A stretch of 64,000 nt of DNA, taken from positions 1-64,000 of the forward strand of contig JAGKWN010000001.1 of NCBI GenBank assembly GCA_021151805.1, read 5' to 3'. The notes beneath the pieces are model-generated. The model worked only from the letters and a program-made list of their open reading frames with translations. It did no database searches and had not been told where the DNA came from. Position 1 is the first letter of the stretch. Each line of letters opens with the position of its first letter. The position numbers were made by a program, and so were the translations under genes. Positions 7,983-15,939 of the stretch are shown in pieces. The DNA is from Cytophagaceae bacterium (GTDB lineage: Bacteria > Bacteroidota > Bacteroidia > Cytophagales > Cytophagaceae).

Positions 7983-9419
7983 TTAAAACTGAAAGTAAAT
8001 AAATTGCTGTTCATTTCCTCCAAACCAAAACAATGAAATAATAATACTATAATAAAGCAGCAGGCGCAACGGTCTTCTCCAGCTGCGACCCAAGCTGGCA
8101 ATAGCATATTGATCGGTTCTTCCCAGCCATTCAATAAAAATAAAGATGAATAAGAAAATAAGTGTTGTTATGGGTAATTCTTCAGGAACCGAAAATGTAG
8201 ATGTTGAAAATATATTTGTGATATAAACAAACGCTTGTTTTACTGAACTTGCCCTGAAAAAAATCCAGGCGAAAGCAACCATAGAGAAAGTCAGCACCAT
8301 GCCTGCGAATTCTTTGGCAGCAGGGAAAAGTCGTCCTTCTGCAATTGTGTTCAGATGGCTTCGGTTTTGTTTCGTTAACAGCAACGGCAAAAAGTAAACA
8401 GCATTTAATGCACCCCATATAATATAGGTCCAGTTGGCACCATGCCAGAAGCCGCTTGCCAGAAAAATGATGAATGTATTCCTCACTTTCAGCCAGGTAT
8501 TACCATGACTGCCGCCCAGAGGAATATATAAATAATCTCTGAACCAGGTTGAAAGAGAAATGTGCCAGCGTCTCCAGAATTCTGCTATATCCCTTGAAAA
8601 ATAAGGAAAATTAAAATTACGCATCAGGTCAAATCCAAATAGTCGCGCAGTACCCAGGGCGATATCCGAGTAACCGGAAAAATCTCCATAGATCTGCAAT
8701 GTAAACATCAATGCACCCAAGATAAGAGAACTGCCCGAATGTGATGCGGGGTTCTCAAACATCATATTGGCATATTCTGCACAGTTATCAGCAATAACTA
8801 TTTTTTTAAATAGCCCCCACAGGATTTGCCGCATACCATCTACCGCTTTAGAATAATTGAACTCCCGCTTTGTATAAAACTGTGGCAACATGTGTGATGC
8901 TCTTTCGATCGGTCCGGCGACAAGCTGGGGAAAGAAGCTAACGAAAGCAACAAACGTGAGAAAATCTTTTGTGGGTTCTAATCTTCTGTGATATACATCT
9001 ATGGCGTAGCTCAGACTCTGGAACGTATAAAAACTGATGCCTACTGGTAAAACAATGTTTAATGAACGTATATGCAACTCCTGTCCGAAAAACGAAAATG
9101 CTCCGATGAAATTATCCAGAAAGAAATTATAATATTTGAAAAAGCCCAGAAAGCCAAGGTTAACAGCAACACTTGTCCATAAGAGGATTTTGCGGGAAGA
9201 TTGTTTTTCTATTTTTGAAAATCCGACTCCCACAGAGAAATCGAGTGTAGTGCTGAAGAATACCAGAAAGAGAAACCGCCAGTCCCACCAACCATAGAAA
9301 ATATAACTGGCAACAATAAGTAAAAAATTCTGAAGCCTTAGATTGAAATTTGTGACAAACCAGTAAAGTATAAATACTATTGGCAGGAATATGGCAAAGT
9401 CAATGGAATTAAAAAGCAT
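7983..9419 (-). CDS. MBOAT-family O-acyltransferase, AlgI-like
   Basis: A 478-residue polytopic inner-membrane protein expected to pass acetyl or other acyl groups across the membrane. Visible family motifs are LPVGISFYTFQSLSYAID (124-141), QIYGDFSGYSDIA (242-254), RRWHISLSTWFRDYLYIPLGG with His286, and GFWHGANWTYIIWG with the family's catalytic-type His326. It leads an apparent two-gene operon with the SGNH-like gene. No polysaccharide synthesis genes are adjacent, so the acceptor (exopolysaccharide, O-antigen or other) cannot be named. Confidence 0.92.
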   Translation of the reverse strand: MLFNSIDFAIFLPIVFILYWFVTNFNLRLQNFLLIVASYIFYGWWDWRFLFLVFFSTTLDFSVGVGFSKIEKQSSRKILLWTSVAVNLGFLGFFKYYNFFLDNFIGAFSFFGQELHIRSLNIVLPVGISFYTFQSLSYAIDVYHRRLEPTKDFLTFVAFVSFFPQLVAGPIERASHMLPQFYTKREFNYSKAVDGMRQILWGLFKKIVIADNCAEYANMMFENPASHSGSSLILGALMFTLQIYGDFSGYSDIALGTARLFGFDLMRNFNFPYFSRDIAEFWRRWHISLSTWFRDYLYIPLGGSHGNTWLKVRNTFIIFLASGFWHGANWTYIIWGALNAVYFLPLLLTKQNRSHLNTIAEGRLFPAAKEFAGMVLTFSMVAFAWIFFRASSVKQAFVYITNIFSTSTFSVPEELPITTLIFLFIFIFIEWLGRTDQYAIASLGRSWRRPLRLLLYYSIIISLFWFGGNEQQFIYFQF

Positions 9420-9543
9420 TCAGTTTGTAGTGTGTCCGGATTGATTCTGCTGCAAGATAATTTAAGTTTTTGGATTTTTGATTATTTCAATCTTATGTAC
9501 TATATGTTGGAGAGCAAAGGAATAGTTTTTAATAACAATTCAA

Positions 9544-9596
9544 CTCTTCCGGATTTGCAATCCGGAAGCCAGATAAACAGGATTTATAATCCATTT
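9544..9596. repeat. 53-bp dispersed repeat, copy 2
   Basis: Identical over 53 bases to 6269-6321, with the same orientation and the same pair of hairpins. The flanking sequences differ. Confidence 0.93.
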
Positions 9597-9629
9597 GGTT
9601 CTTTGTACGCTTCATCTCATACATTCTAT

Positions 9630-9668
9630 GACAAAACAAAAAAGACCAGCTCATTCAGCTGGTCTTTT
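9630..9668. terminator. Bidirectional terminator, first of two identical copies
   Basis: AAAAGACCAGCT, loop CATTC, AGCTGGTCTTTT: a 12-bp perfect stem with A and T tracts on both sides. Identical over 39 bases to 9796-9834. Confidence 0.8.
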
Positions 9669-9697
9669 CGCCATGGTTAGTAATCACGCATCTCGCC

Positions 9698-9721
9698 GTG
9701 GTTGTGCCTTCGGCCAACCAC
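9698..9721. repeat. GTGGTTG hairpin repeat
   Basis: GTGGTTG, loop TGCCTTCGGC, CAACCAC. It lies between the two identical terminators and belongs with the hairpins at 6874-6898, 18067-18090 and 18140-18163. Confidence 0.65.
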
Positions 9722-9795
9722 TCAAGGTAGCATGAGTTAAGAAAGAATTTAGTAAGCTCTTCCAAACACAGCAATATGTTGGGATCGTCAGCAAA

Positions 9796-9834
9796 GACAA
9801 AACAAAAAAGACCAGCTCATTCAGCTGGTCTTTT
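9796..9834 (-). terminator. Terminator of lipA, second identical copy
   Basis: Same 12-bp stem as 9630-9668. It ends 22 bases downstream of the lipA stop codon and reads as an intrinsic terminator for that leftward gene. Confidence 0.85.
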
Positions 9835-9856
9835 ATTATGAATTTTCTATCGAAGA

Positions 9857-10729
9857 TCAGATATGCTTTTCTGCATGGTAAGAAGAACGAACCAGCGGAC
9901 CCGATTCAACATATGCCAGCCCTTTTGATAAACCAATCTCTTTATACTCTGCAAACTGATCGGGGTGAATAAACTCCGCCACCTCCAGGTGCATTTTTGT
10001 TGGCTGTAAATATTGTCCTAACGTAAGTACATCCAGACCATGCTCAACAAGGTCGTCCATTGCTTTCAATACTTCATCTTTCGTCTCACCCAAACCAAGC
10101 ATGATGCCGGACTTGGTACGCTTGCCGAAATCTTTAATACGTTGTATTTCTTCCAGACTTCTGCTGTACTTCGCCTGCGGACGTACACGTCTGTATAAAC
10201 GCTCAACGGTTTCCATGTTGTGCGATACCACTTCCTGTCCGCCGCTGATCATGCGCTCTAAAGAAGCCCAATCAGATTTTACATCCGGTATCAGTGTTTC
10301 AATGGTTGTCTGCGGACTTTCTTCTTTCACACGTACTACAGTCTGGTACCAGATTTCTGCACCTTTATCTTTCAGCTCATCTCTGTTAACAGAAGTGATC
10401 ACGCAATGTTTCACATTCATCAAACGTACAGCCTCAGCCACACGCTTCGGTTCATCTACATCATATTCTGTTGGCCTGCCGGTAGCAACTGCACAGAACG
10501 TACAGCTACGCGTACACACATTTCCCAGAATCATAAATGTTGCCGTGCCCGCGCCCCAGCATTCGCCCATGTTCGGACAATTCCCACTCTGACAGATTGT
10601 ATGCAGTTTGTGCTCGTCAACCAACGCACGAAGCTTCGTGTATTCTTTACCGATAGGTAATTTTACGCGCAACCAGTCAGGTTTTGATTTCCGATCCGAA
10701 GAAGAGGGTACTACAGGTAATTCAATCAT
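9857..10729 (-). CDS. lipA: Lipoyl synthase
   Basis: Radical-SAM enzyme that inserts two sulfurs into protein-bound octanoate to make lipoyl groups. The 290-residue protein shows both cluster motifs: the auxiliary CX4CX5C at Cys46, Cys51 and Cys57, and the radical-SAM CX3CX2C at Cys72, Cys76 and Cys79. The conserved C-terminal VRSSYHAE is present and provides the Ser that binds the auxiliary cluster. Lipoate is needed by 2-oxoacid dehydrogenases such as the E1-containing complex encoded at 13822. Monocistronic, with its own terminator. Confidence 0.98.
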   Translation of the reverse strand: MIELPVVPSSSDRKSKPDWLRVKLPIGKEYTKLRALVDEHKLHTICQSGNCPNMGECWGAGTATFMILGNVCTRSCTFCAVATGRPTEYDVDEPKRVAEAVRLMNVKHCVITSVNRDELKDKGAEIWYQTVVRVKEESPQTTIETLIPDVKSDWASLERMISGGQEVVSHNMETVERLYRRVRPQAKYSRSLEEIQRIKDFGKRTKSGIMLGLGETKDEVLKAMDDLVEHGLDVLTLGQYLQPTKMHLEVAEFIHPDQFAEYKEIGLSKGLAYVESGPLVRSSYHAEKHI

Positions 10730-10796
10730 GTCTCAACCAATCTAATGAACAATGCAAAGGTAATAAATATTGCCCTTGTTTCTGTCCTGATAACAG

Positions 10797-10820
10797 AAAA
10801 TCAGACCAATTGGTTTGATT
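10797..10820 (-). terminator. Probable terminator of the beta-barrel gene
   Basis: A near-perfect palindrome around CCAATTGG lies just after the minus-strand stop at 10825. Read leftward it is ATCAAACCAATTGGTCTGAT followed by TTTT. Confidence 0.45.
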
Positions 10821-10824
10821 TCGG

Positions 10825-11583
10825 CTATTTTCTGCCTCCGTAAAAAATGATCAGGTATATAGAGCTGAAAAATTGATTGTTATGGAAAGATGAACCGTAA
10901 GAAGCAGGAGCTTCCATCATGACCATTTTCTTCGTAAATGCCTCAAACAGGAATCCTACTTCCAATCCGGTCACTTTATTGCTGAAATGGCCATATTCAA
11001 AACTGAAGCCTGTGCGCAAGTGGATACCCGGAACAATTTTAGACTGTCCCAAGCCGGTTGTATAGCCCGAAGAGTTGATCACTAAATTGATATCCGGTGT
11101 TTCAACCGGATCGTAAGGAACCAAAACCGTTTCAGTGCCTTGCTGGTATTGAATAAAATAAGGTGTAAGTACACCGAAGGAAAGGCCGGCGTTTAATATA
11201 AAATCCAGTTGTACGCCATCTTCATTCCCTTTATGGAACAGAACAAATTCACGGCCGTAGGTTGGTCGTAAAACAACGAGGTGATTTTTTTTATAGGCAA
11301 TGAATGTACCGCCGCTTTGCTGGCTGGCATATCTGATTTCTTTCGGGTGTTTTACAATACCTACTTCAAAACCAAAATTGTGGAACTGATTTTTTTTCTC
11401 ATATAGCTGGCGCGAATAACGCAGCATGAACCCACCTATTAAACCGCCGTTTGTATTGAAATTTACACCTGCAAGGAATTCCTTTTCGTAATCAATCCGT
11501 CCTTCGCTCTCAGCACTTTGAGCAAAGGCGGGAAGCTGTAACAAGGCAAATAGTATAAGAAAACAAGTGTTTTTTAATTTCAT
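10825..11583 (-). CDS. Exported outer-membrane beta-barrel-like protein
   Basis: A 252-residue protein with a clear signal peptide (KNTCFLILFALLQLPAFAQ, cleavage near residue 21). Alternating hydrophobic and polar strands with many Gly and aromatic residues follow, e.g. GGLIGGFMLRYSRQLY, FGFEVGIVKH and LRTGFSFEYGHF, ending in a hydrophobic SIYLIIFYGG. This is the pattern of a small outer-membrane barrel of the Bacteroidetes type. No specific family or ligand is recognised. It is divergent from the OsmC gene. Confidence 0.72.
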   Translation of the reverse strand: MKLKNTCFLILFALLQLPAFAQSAESEGRIDYEKEFLAGVNFNTNGGLIGGFMLRYSRQLYEKKNQFHNFGFEVGIVKHPKEIRYASQQSGGTFIAYKKNHLVVLRPTYGREFVLFHKGNEDGVQLDFILNAGLSFGVLTPYFIQYQQGTETVLVPYDPVETPDINLVINSSGYTTGLGQSKIVPGIHLRTGFSFEYGHFSNKVTGLEVGFLFEAFTKKMVMMEAPASYGSSFHNNQFFSSIYLIIFYGGRK

Positions 11584-11640
11584 AAATAGAGACTTCCCTT
11601 AAATTTAGTAATTTTCCTAACAACGCTAAAATTATTCTTT

Positions 11641-12051
11641 ATGTATCAAATGACCGCAGAATATGTCGGAAACCTTCGGACGACCGGTAAACATTTAAAA
11701 TCGGGTAATACCATCGTTACAGATCCACCGGTAGACAATAACGGAAAAGGGGAAGCATATTCGCCTACAGACCTTGTCGCTGCTTCTTTATGCAGTTGTA
11801 TGATGACCATTATGGGGATCGTTGCCAAACGGGACGATATACCTCTGACGTCCCTGACGGCGACAATCGAAAAAATAATGAGTGCTGAACCGCCGAGGAA
11901 AATTGCCAAAATTAAAATTGACTTTACTTACCCGAACCCCGAAGTATTAACGGCTAAACAAGCTGAAATACTGAAACGTGCCGCTCATACGTGCCCGGTG
12001 GCATTAAGCCTCCATCCGGATATTGTACAGGAAACAACGTTTAACTTTTAA
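11641..12051 (+). CDS. OsmC/Ohr-family protein
   Basis: A 136-residue OsmC-like protein expected to reduce organic peroxides with a reactive cysteine pair. Cys51 (in AASLCSCMM, with an extra Cys53) and Cys118 (in AHTCPVALSLHP) are in the family positions. The N-terminal GEAYSPTDLVAASLCSC segment places it nearer general OsmC/YhfA-like proteins than Ohr. The start ATG at 11641 is 57 bases from the divergent gene. A 7-bp repeat array begins 2 bases after the stop, and a shared terminator lies beyond it. Confidence 0.9.
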   Translation: MYQMTAEYVGNLRTTGKHLKSGNTIVTDPPVDNNGKGEAYSPTDLVAASLCSCMMTIMGIVAKRDDIPLTSLTATIEKIMSAEPPRKIAKIKIDFTYPNPEVLTAKQAEILKRAAHTCPVALSLHPDIVQETTFNF

Positions 12052-12052
12052 T

Positions 12053-12085
12053 TAGTTGCTAGTTACTAGCTTCTAGGTACTAGAC
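12053..12085. repeat. Degenerate heptamer array, five units
   Basis: TAG occurs at 12053, 12060, 12067, 12074 and 12081, exactly every 7 bases. On the minus strand the units read CTAGTAC, CTAGAAG, CTAGTAA, CTAGCAA, CTAAT. It starts 2 bases after the OsmC stop. Its 24-base core 12061-12084 is an inverted copy (one mismatch) of 12157-12180. Confidence 0.9.
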
Positions 12086-12109
12086 AAATAAAAAAGATCA
12101 GTAATATAG

Positions 12110-12150
12110 AAAAGAGAGCATTGGCAATCCGTTTGCCAATGCTCTCTTTT
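12110..12150. terminator. Strong bidirectional terminator between convergent genes
   Basis: AAAAGAGAGCATTGGCAA and its complement form an 18-bp stem with loop TCCG. A and T tracts on both sides let it serve both the OsmC and ytxJ genes. It sits exactly between two inverted heptamer arrays. Confidence 0.92.
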
Positions 12151-12157
12151 CTATTAT

Positions 12158-12192
12158 CTAGTACCTAGAACCTAGTAACTAATTACTGGCAA
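12158..12192. repeat. Degenerate heptamer array, five units, holding the ytxJ stop
   Basis: Units CTAGTAC, CTAGAAC, CTAGTAA, CTAATTA and CTGGCAA start at 12158, 12165, 12172, 12179 and 12186. The ytxJ stop codon (TAG on the minus strand, 12179-12181) is part of unit 4, and unit 5 encodes the last residues of YtxJ. Confidence 0.9.
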
Positions 12193-12523
12193 CTACTTTC
12201 TTTATCGAATCATACTGAATATCATAATGCGAAGCATCCCACACACTCTTTCCATGATGAATCAAAATTGCCTGCGGAGATTCGTGCTCTACATGGAACA
12301 ATTGCGCGATCTGAGAAGAGATAGACCTGTATGCGATCAGGTCTAAATAAAACGTTTTAATCCCGGGCATTTCTGCTTCGCTCCAGCTTCTTTCCAGTCT
12401 GTTCAATGACATGGAACTGATGGAACAGCGTGTGCTATGTTTGAAGATCATAACCGGAGCCTTTTCAGACTCGGTTATGATTTCCTGTAATTGTTCTTCA
12501 GAAGTTAATGCTGTCCAGTTCAT
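12179..12523 (-). CDS. ytxJ: Monothiol bacilliredoxin-like protein YtxJ
   Basis: A 114-residue thioredoxin-fold protein of the YtxJ (DUF2847) family, thought to remove bacillithiol from mixed disulfides. The signature KHSTRCSISSM carries the single active cysteine, Cys33. ESPQAILIHHGKSVWDASH matches the family C-terminal half. Its presence suggests bacillithiol is the cell's low-molecular-weight thiol; this is inference from the family. It overlaps the upstream gene by 4 bases (ATGA), so translation is probably coupled. The last residues come from a heptamer repeat. Confidence 0.9.
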   Translation of the reverse strand: MNWTALTSEEQLQEIITESEKAPVMIFKHSTRCSISSMSLNRLERSWSEAEMPGIKTFYLDLIAYRSISSQIAQLFHVEHESPQAILIHHGKSVWDASHYDIQYDSIKKVVASN

Positions 12524-13473
12524 TGCTTTGGTTGTAAGTTCCAGATTTCGGCCTCACGTTTGTCGTATCGCGGCGTGCTGTTTTTCTGTTTTTGCCAGTT
12601 AGCATCTTCCAGACCTTCAGTCTTGCCGTATTTCTTAAGCATTTTCTTACGGTATTTCTCTTTTGCCTCGTAAGAGTTTTTAACCTTGCCGCCTTGGTAT
12701 ACAGAGCTCGGGTGCATGCCTTTCTTAACGCGTTTAACAACAAGATCGCCTCTGTAGTTGGCAATATCTTTCGCTTTTTTGCGCGTACGTTTTGCACGTG
12801 CATTAAGCGTACGCACCAGGATATCGCCTTTGTAAGAGGATACCTGTCTGTTTTTCTCTTCACGCATTTTAGAGCGCTTCTCCAGGAAATTATTGCCGAT
12901 ATCACCGGAATATTTAGCACGCTGCTTTTCCTGCTTTCTATCCATCTCTCTTACCAATACGGTAGAGCCAGAATTCAACGGACCGTGAGAATTTGATTCT
13001 GCAGGTACAATATCGCCCTGGTATTTGCTCATCTGTTTGGATTGCTTGCGCTGAGGCCTTTCATCAACAACAACAGTATTGTCGTAATGCGGAGGCTTTA
13101 CACCAGTCTTATTTGAAACAACAATATCGCCGGTGCTGGTTCCCATCTGGCGTTGCTTCTTTTGTACGTTCGTGCCTTTGTTGGCTTCTGCCAGGGCCTG
13201 GTTATTCTTAGGCCCGCCTGAGTGAGAAGCAGTGGCTTGCTTCGTAGTCATCGTACCCTGGGACTGGCCCATGTTTTTTTGATTCTTATGAATATCGGTT
13301 GATTTCGATTTCTTGACTTTAATATTACCCTGAGAAGAACTCATTTCCTTCTGTTTCTTCTGAATATTAACAGTTCCTCCCTCAGAGCCTGTTTGACTAT
13401 AGCTCTGAAATGACAAAAGCATCATAAAGATGCATGTCGAAAGAAGTAAAAATTGAAAGGTTTTTTTTCCCAT
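12520..13473 (-). CDS. Exported protein with Tyr-x-Gly-Asp-Ile repeats, unknown
   Basis: A 317-residue, strongly basic protein with a signal peptide or anchor at residues 4-27. The body holds about eight copies of a motif near KxxxMSxYxGDIVV, for example at 37-53, 61-77, 103-119, 141-157, 178-194, 203-220, 229-246 and a shorter one at 255-264. Spacers of about 7-27 residues separate them. The N-terminal copies have SQG where later copies have YxG. The C-terminus (270-317) is rich in Lys and aromatics. No known family is recognised. It lies between a small lipoprotein gene (11 bases upstream) and ytxJ (overlapping). Confidence 0.8.
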   Translation of the reverse strand: MGKKTFQFLLLSTCIFMMLLSFQSYSQTGSEGGTVNIQKKQKEMSSSQGNIKVKKSKSTDIHKNQKNMGQSQGTMTTKQATASHSGGPKNNQALAEANKGTNVQKKQRQMGTSTGDIVVSNKTGVKPPHYDNTVVVDERPQRKQSKQMSKYQGDIVPAESNSHGPLNSGSTVLVREMDRKQEKQRAKYSGDIGNNFLEKRSKMREEKNRQVSSYKGDILVRTLNARAKRTRKKAKDIANYRGDLVVKRVKKGMHPSSVYQGGKVKNSYEAKEKYRKKMLKKYGKTEGLEDANWQKQKNSTPRYDKREAEIWNLQPKQ

Positions 13474-13484
13474 GAAGAATATCT

Positions 13485-13748
13485 TTAAACGCGTTTGCGA
13501 CCTTTTGTCTTAAGCTGTTTCGGATTTTTCTTGTTGATCAATCCGTTGTCTACATTGAAACGACCGTTTGTATTGGTCTTCTTTTTCTTTTTTGAATCCG
13601 TTTTTAATGCTCCGTTTTCATCAAACTGACTTATATCTGCTTCGTTACTCATCCCCAAACCCGGACAAGGATAAGAAGAATGTTTGTTACACGATGTTGT
13701 GCTGAACACAATGAATAAAGCAATCAATGGAATTAAGATGTATCTCAT
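13485..13748 (-). CDS. Small basic lipoprotein, unknown
   Basis: An 87-residue protein with a lipoprotein signal: hydrophobic residues 3-15, then FSTTSC with lipid-acceptor Cys20. The mature part is short, hydrophilic and very Lys-rich (a KKKKK run, ending in KTKGRKRV), with no recognised domain. It is the first gene of a leftward operon with the Gly-Asp-Ile repeat protein and ytxJ. The joint export and the shared basic character suggest that this protein and its neighbour act together in the envelope; that is inference. Confidence 0.75.
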   Translation of the reverse strand: MRYILIPLIALFIVFSTTSCNKHSSYPCPGLGMSNEADISQFDENGALKTDSKKKKKTNTNGRFNVDNGLINKKNPKQLKTKGRKRV

Positions 13749-13821
13749 AGTCTTATTTGTAGTAAGGTAAATCTAAGTATTTTACAAAGTATTTACAATC
13801 GAATCCTATACTTAAACGGGA

Positions 13822-15801
13822 TTAGTAGTATTGAAGTTCCTTCAATTTGTCCTGAATCCGCCTGATCGGAAGAAAATTATCTTCCAGTGCTTTGGCGAAA
13901 GGAACGGCCGTATCCAGGCTGCCCACACGCATAACGGGCGCATCCAGGTGTTCAAATGCGTTTTCGCTGATCCAGGCTGCTATTTCAGCCGAAATAGAAC
14001 CTGTCAGTGTATCTTCATTGATCACTAAAACCCTGCCGGTTTTTAATACACTTTTTAGAACTGTTTCCTTATCCCAGGGCAACAAACTTCTCAGGTCAAT
14101 AATATCCGCAGAAGCAGCTTCTTTTTTCACGGCCTCTTTTGCCCACCATACAGCATTGCCATATGCAACAATTGTCAGGTCATCACCTTCTTCAACAACC
14201 AACGCTTCACCGATGGGTACCGTATAGTAATCGTCCGGAATCTGAGCGCTGATGGAGCGGTATAAGGCTTTATGTTCAAAATACAGAACGGGATTTGGAT
14301 CTTCAATAGCTGCCAATAGCAGGCCTTTCGCATCATATGGGTTTGATGGATAAACAATTTTCAGACCAGGTGTATGGAAGAACCAGGCTTCATTAGACTG
14401 AGAATGGAAAGGACCGCCGCTGGTACCGGCACCCGTAGGCATACGGATAACCACATCGGCTTTCTGTTCCCAACGATAGTGGGATTTCGCAAGGTTGTTT
14501 ACCACCTGATTAAAACCACTGGTAACGAAATCGGCAAATTGCATTTCGATCACCGACTTGTAATCTTTTACGGCAAGCCCCAAGCCGGCACCAATAATTG
14601 CTGATTCACACAAAGGCGTATTACGTACACGTTCTTTGCTGAAACGCTCCACCAGACCTTCTGTAACTTTGAATACACCGCCGTATTCAGCAATATCCTG
14701 GCCCATCTGGATCAGCCGCGGAAATTTTTCCATGCCAAGTCTCAAGCCGTCGCTGATCGCGTCAATAAAACGTTTTTCACTGCTTAAGGTTGTTCTTGGG
14801 CGTATCTTCATATGCACATAAGGCGCATACATATCTTCTTCCTCAATAGAACTATCGGCCACAGGCTCCTTTTCGTTATCTGTATACGTCCAGGCTTCTT
14901 CGATGGAGCTCTTGATTTTTTCTTTAATATCTTCGATTTCGTGAATAGTAATCATTCCCTCATCCAGCAGGTAGCGCTCGAAATTTTCTACCGGATCTTT
15001 CTTTGCCCAGGCTGCAAACAATTCCTCGGGAATATATTTGGTCCCTGAAGCTTCTTCATGACCACGCATGCGGAAGGTAATGGCCTCAACCAATACCGGT
15101 CTGGATTCGCGGCGAACGTATTCAGCCAGCTCACGGATTTTTGTATAAACTTCTAAAATATTATTGCCATCGATGGTATGGGTTTCAATGGCATAGGCTG
15201 GTCCTTTTTCTTTAAAGCTTTTTATGCGGAACTGCTCTTCCAGCGGGGTAGATAGACCGTAGCCATTATTCTCAACCAGAAAAATTACCGGCAGATCCCA
15301 CACCGAAGCCAGGTTCAGGGCTTCATGGAAATCACCTTCGCTGGTACCGCCATCACCTGTGAAAACAAGGGTGGCACGTTTGCTGCGGGAAAGTTTCTCC
15401 GCCAATGCAATCCCATCGGCAACAGCCATCTGTGGGCCAAGGTGAGAGATCATTCCAACAATATGATGTTCTTTACTGCCGAAATGGAAGGAACGGTCAC
15501 GACCTTTGGTAAAACCGGAAGGTTTACCCTGAAACTGAGAGAACAAGCGATGCAATGGAATGCCGCGGCTGGTGAAAATACCCAGGTTTCTATGCAGAGG
15601 TAAAATATATTCTTCTTTTTCAAGCGCACAACCAACTCCTACAGAAATCGCTTCCTGACCAATCCCTGAAAACCATTTGGAGATTTTTCCCTGACGAAGA
15701 AGGAACAACATCTTTTCTTCGATCATTCTGGGCTTCAAAAGCTCTTTGTATAAGCGGATCAGTGTGTCCTGATCAATATTTTTTCGGTCAAATGATATCA
15801 T
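13822..15801 (-). CDS. 2-oxoacid dehydrogenase E1, alpha and beta fused
   Basis: Thiamine-dependent decarboxylase of a branched-chain-type 2-oxoacid dehydrogenase complex. The alpha half has KISKWFSGIGQEA and the thiamine-diphosphate motif GDGGTSEGD through ENNGYG. The beta half begins near residue 350 (long form) with ISDGLRLGMEKFPRLIQMGQDIAEYGG and holds MPTGAGTSGGPFHSQSNEAWF. Fusion is normal in Bacteroidetes. The open frame extends to 15843, but the ATG at 15801 (MISFDRKN) matches the usual family start and is preferred. Pyruvate-type or branched-chain substrate cannot be settled from sequence alone. Confidence 0.93.
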   Translation of the reverse strand: MISFDRKNIDQDTLIRLYKELLKPRMIEEKMLFLLRQGKISKWFSGIGQEAISVGVGCALEKEEYILPLHRNLGIFTSRGIPLHRLFSQFQGKPSGFTKGRDRSFHFGSKEHHIVGMISHLGPQMAVADGIALAEKLSRSKRATLVFTGDGGTSEGDFHEALNLASVWDLPVIFLVENNGYGLSTPLEEQFRIKSFKEKGPAYAIETHTIDGNNILEVYTKIRELAEYVRRESRPVLVEAITFRMRGHEEASGTKYIPEELFAAWAKKDPVENFERYLLDEGMITIHEIEDIKEKIKSSIEEAWTYTDNEKEPVADSSIEEEDMYAPYVHMKIRPRTTLSSEKRFIDAISDGLRLGMEKFPRLIQMGQDIAEYGGVFKVTEGLVERFSKERVRNTPLCESAIIGAGLGLAVKDYKSVIEMQFADFVTSGFNQVVNNLAKSHYRWEQKADVVIRMPTGAGTSGGPFHSQSNEAWFFHTPGLKIVYPSNPYDAKGLLLAAIEDPNPVLYFEHKALYRSISAQIPDDYYTVPIGEALVVEEGDDLTIVAYGNAVWWAKEAVKKEAASADIIDLRSLLPWDKETVLKSVLKTGRVLVINEDTLTGSISAEIAAWISENAFEHLDAPVMRVGSLDTAVPFAKALEDNFLPIRRIQDKLKELQYY

Positions 15802-15914
15802 AAAGTCGTTTATCGCTTTTAAAGACGAACCGCATCCTTTCACAAAATAAAAGAATATTTAGGCTTGGTGTAAAGCTTTTAGCAAATAAGGTATAAAAAT
15901 ACAGCTTCTGTTTC

Positions 15915-15922
15915 TATTTTTG
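15915..15922 (+). promoter_or_regulatory. Possible -7 element of the M16 peptidase promoter
   Basis: TATTTTTG fits the Bacteroidetes TAnnTTTG element, 18 bases before the start codon. No good upstream TTG was seen. Confidence 0.35.
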
Positions 15923-15939
15923 TTCAAAATGAATTTGAA

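Larger units (their letters stand above)
9420..9856. other. Spacer with repeats and two identical terminators
   Basis: Between the divergently placed MBOAT start and the lipA stop. It holds the second copy of the 53-bp repeat (9544-9596), a GTGGTTG/CAACCAC hairpin (9698-9721) and two identical 39-bp terminator-like sequences. An 82-codon frame on the plus strand (9432-9680) merely reads through these repeats. Confidence 0.75.

Noticed and set aside
9432..9680. 82-codon plus-strand ORF
   Set aside because: Its middle is the 53-bp repeat and its end is the first of the two identical terminators. A similar peptide appears where the other copy of the repeat is read, so it is repeat-derived.
10101..10660. 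Two long plus-strand ORFs (163 and 84 codons)
   Set aside because: Both are antisense shadows of lipA, whose cysteine motifs settle the coding strand.
12498..12996. 140- and 134-codon ORFs overlapping the Gly-Asp-Ile repeat gene in other frames
   Set aside because: They are by-products of the Lys- and Arg-rich repeat codons. The main frame has the signal peptide, the repeats and operon overlap.
13822..15843. Start of the fused E1 gene at 15843
   Set aside because: The extra 14 residues (MKGCGSSLKAINDF) are not family-like. The ATG at 15801 fits better, although the longer form cannot be excluded.
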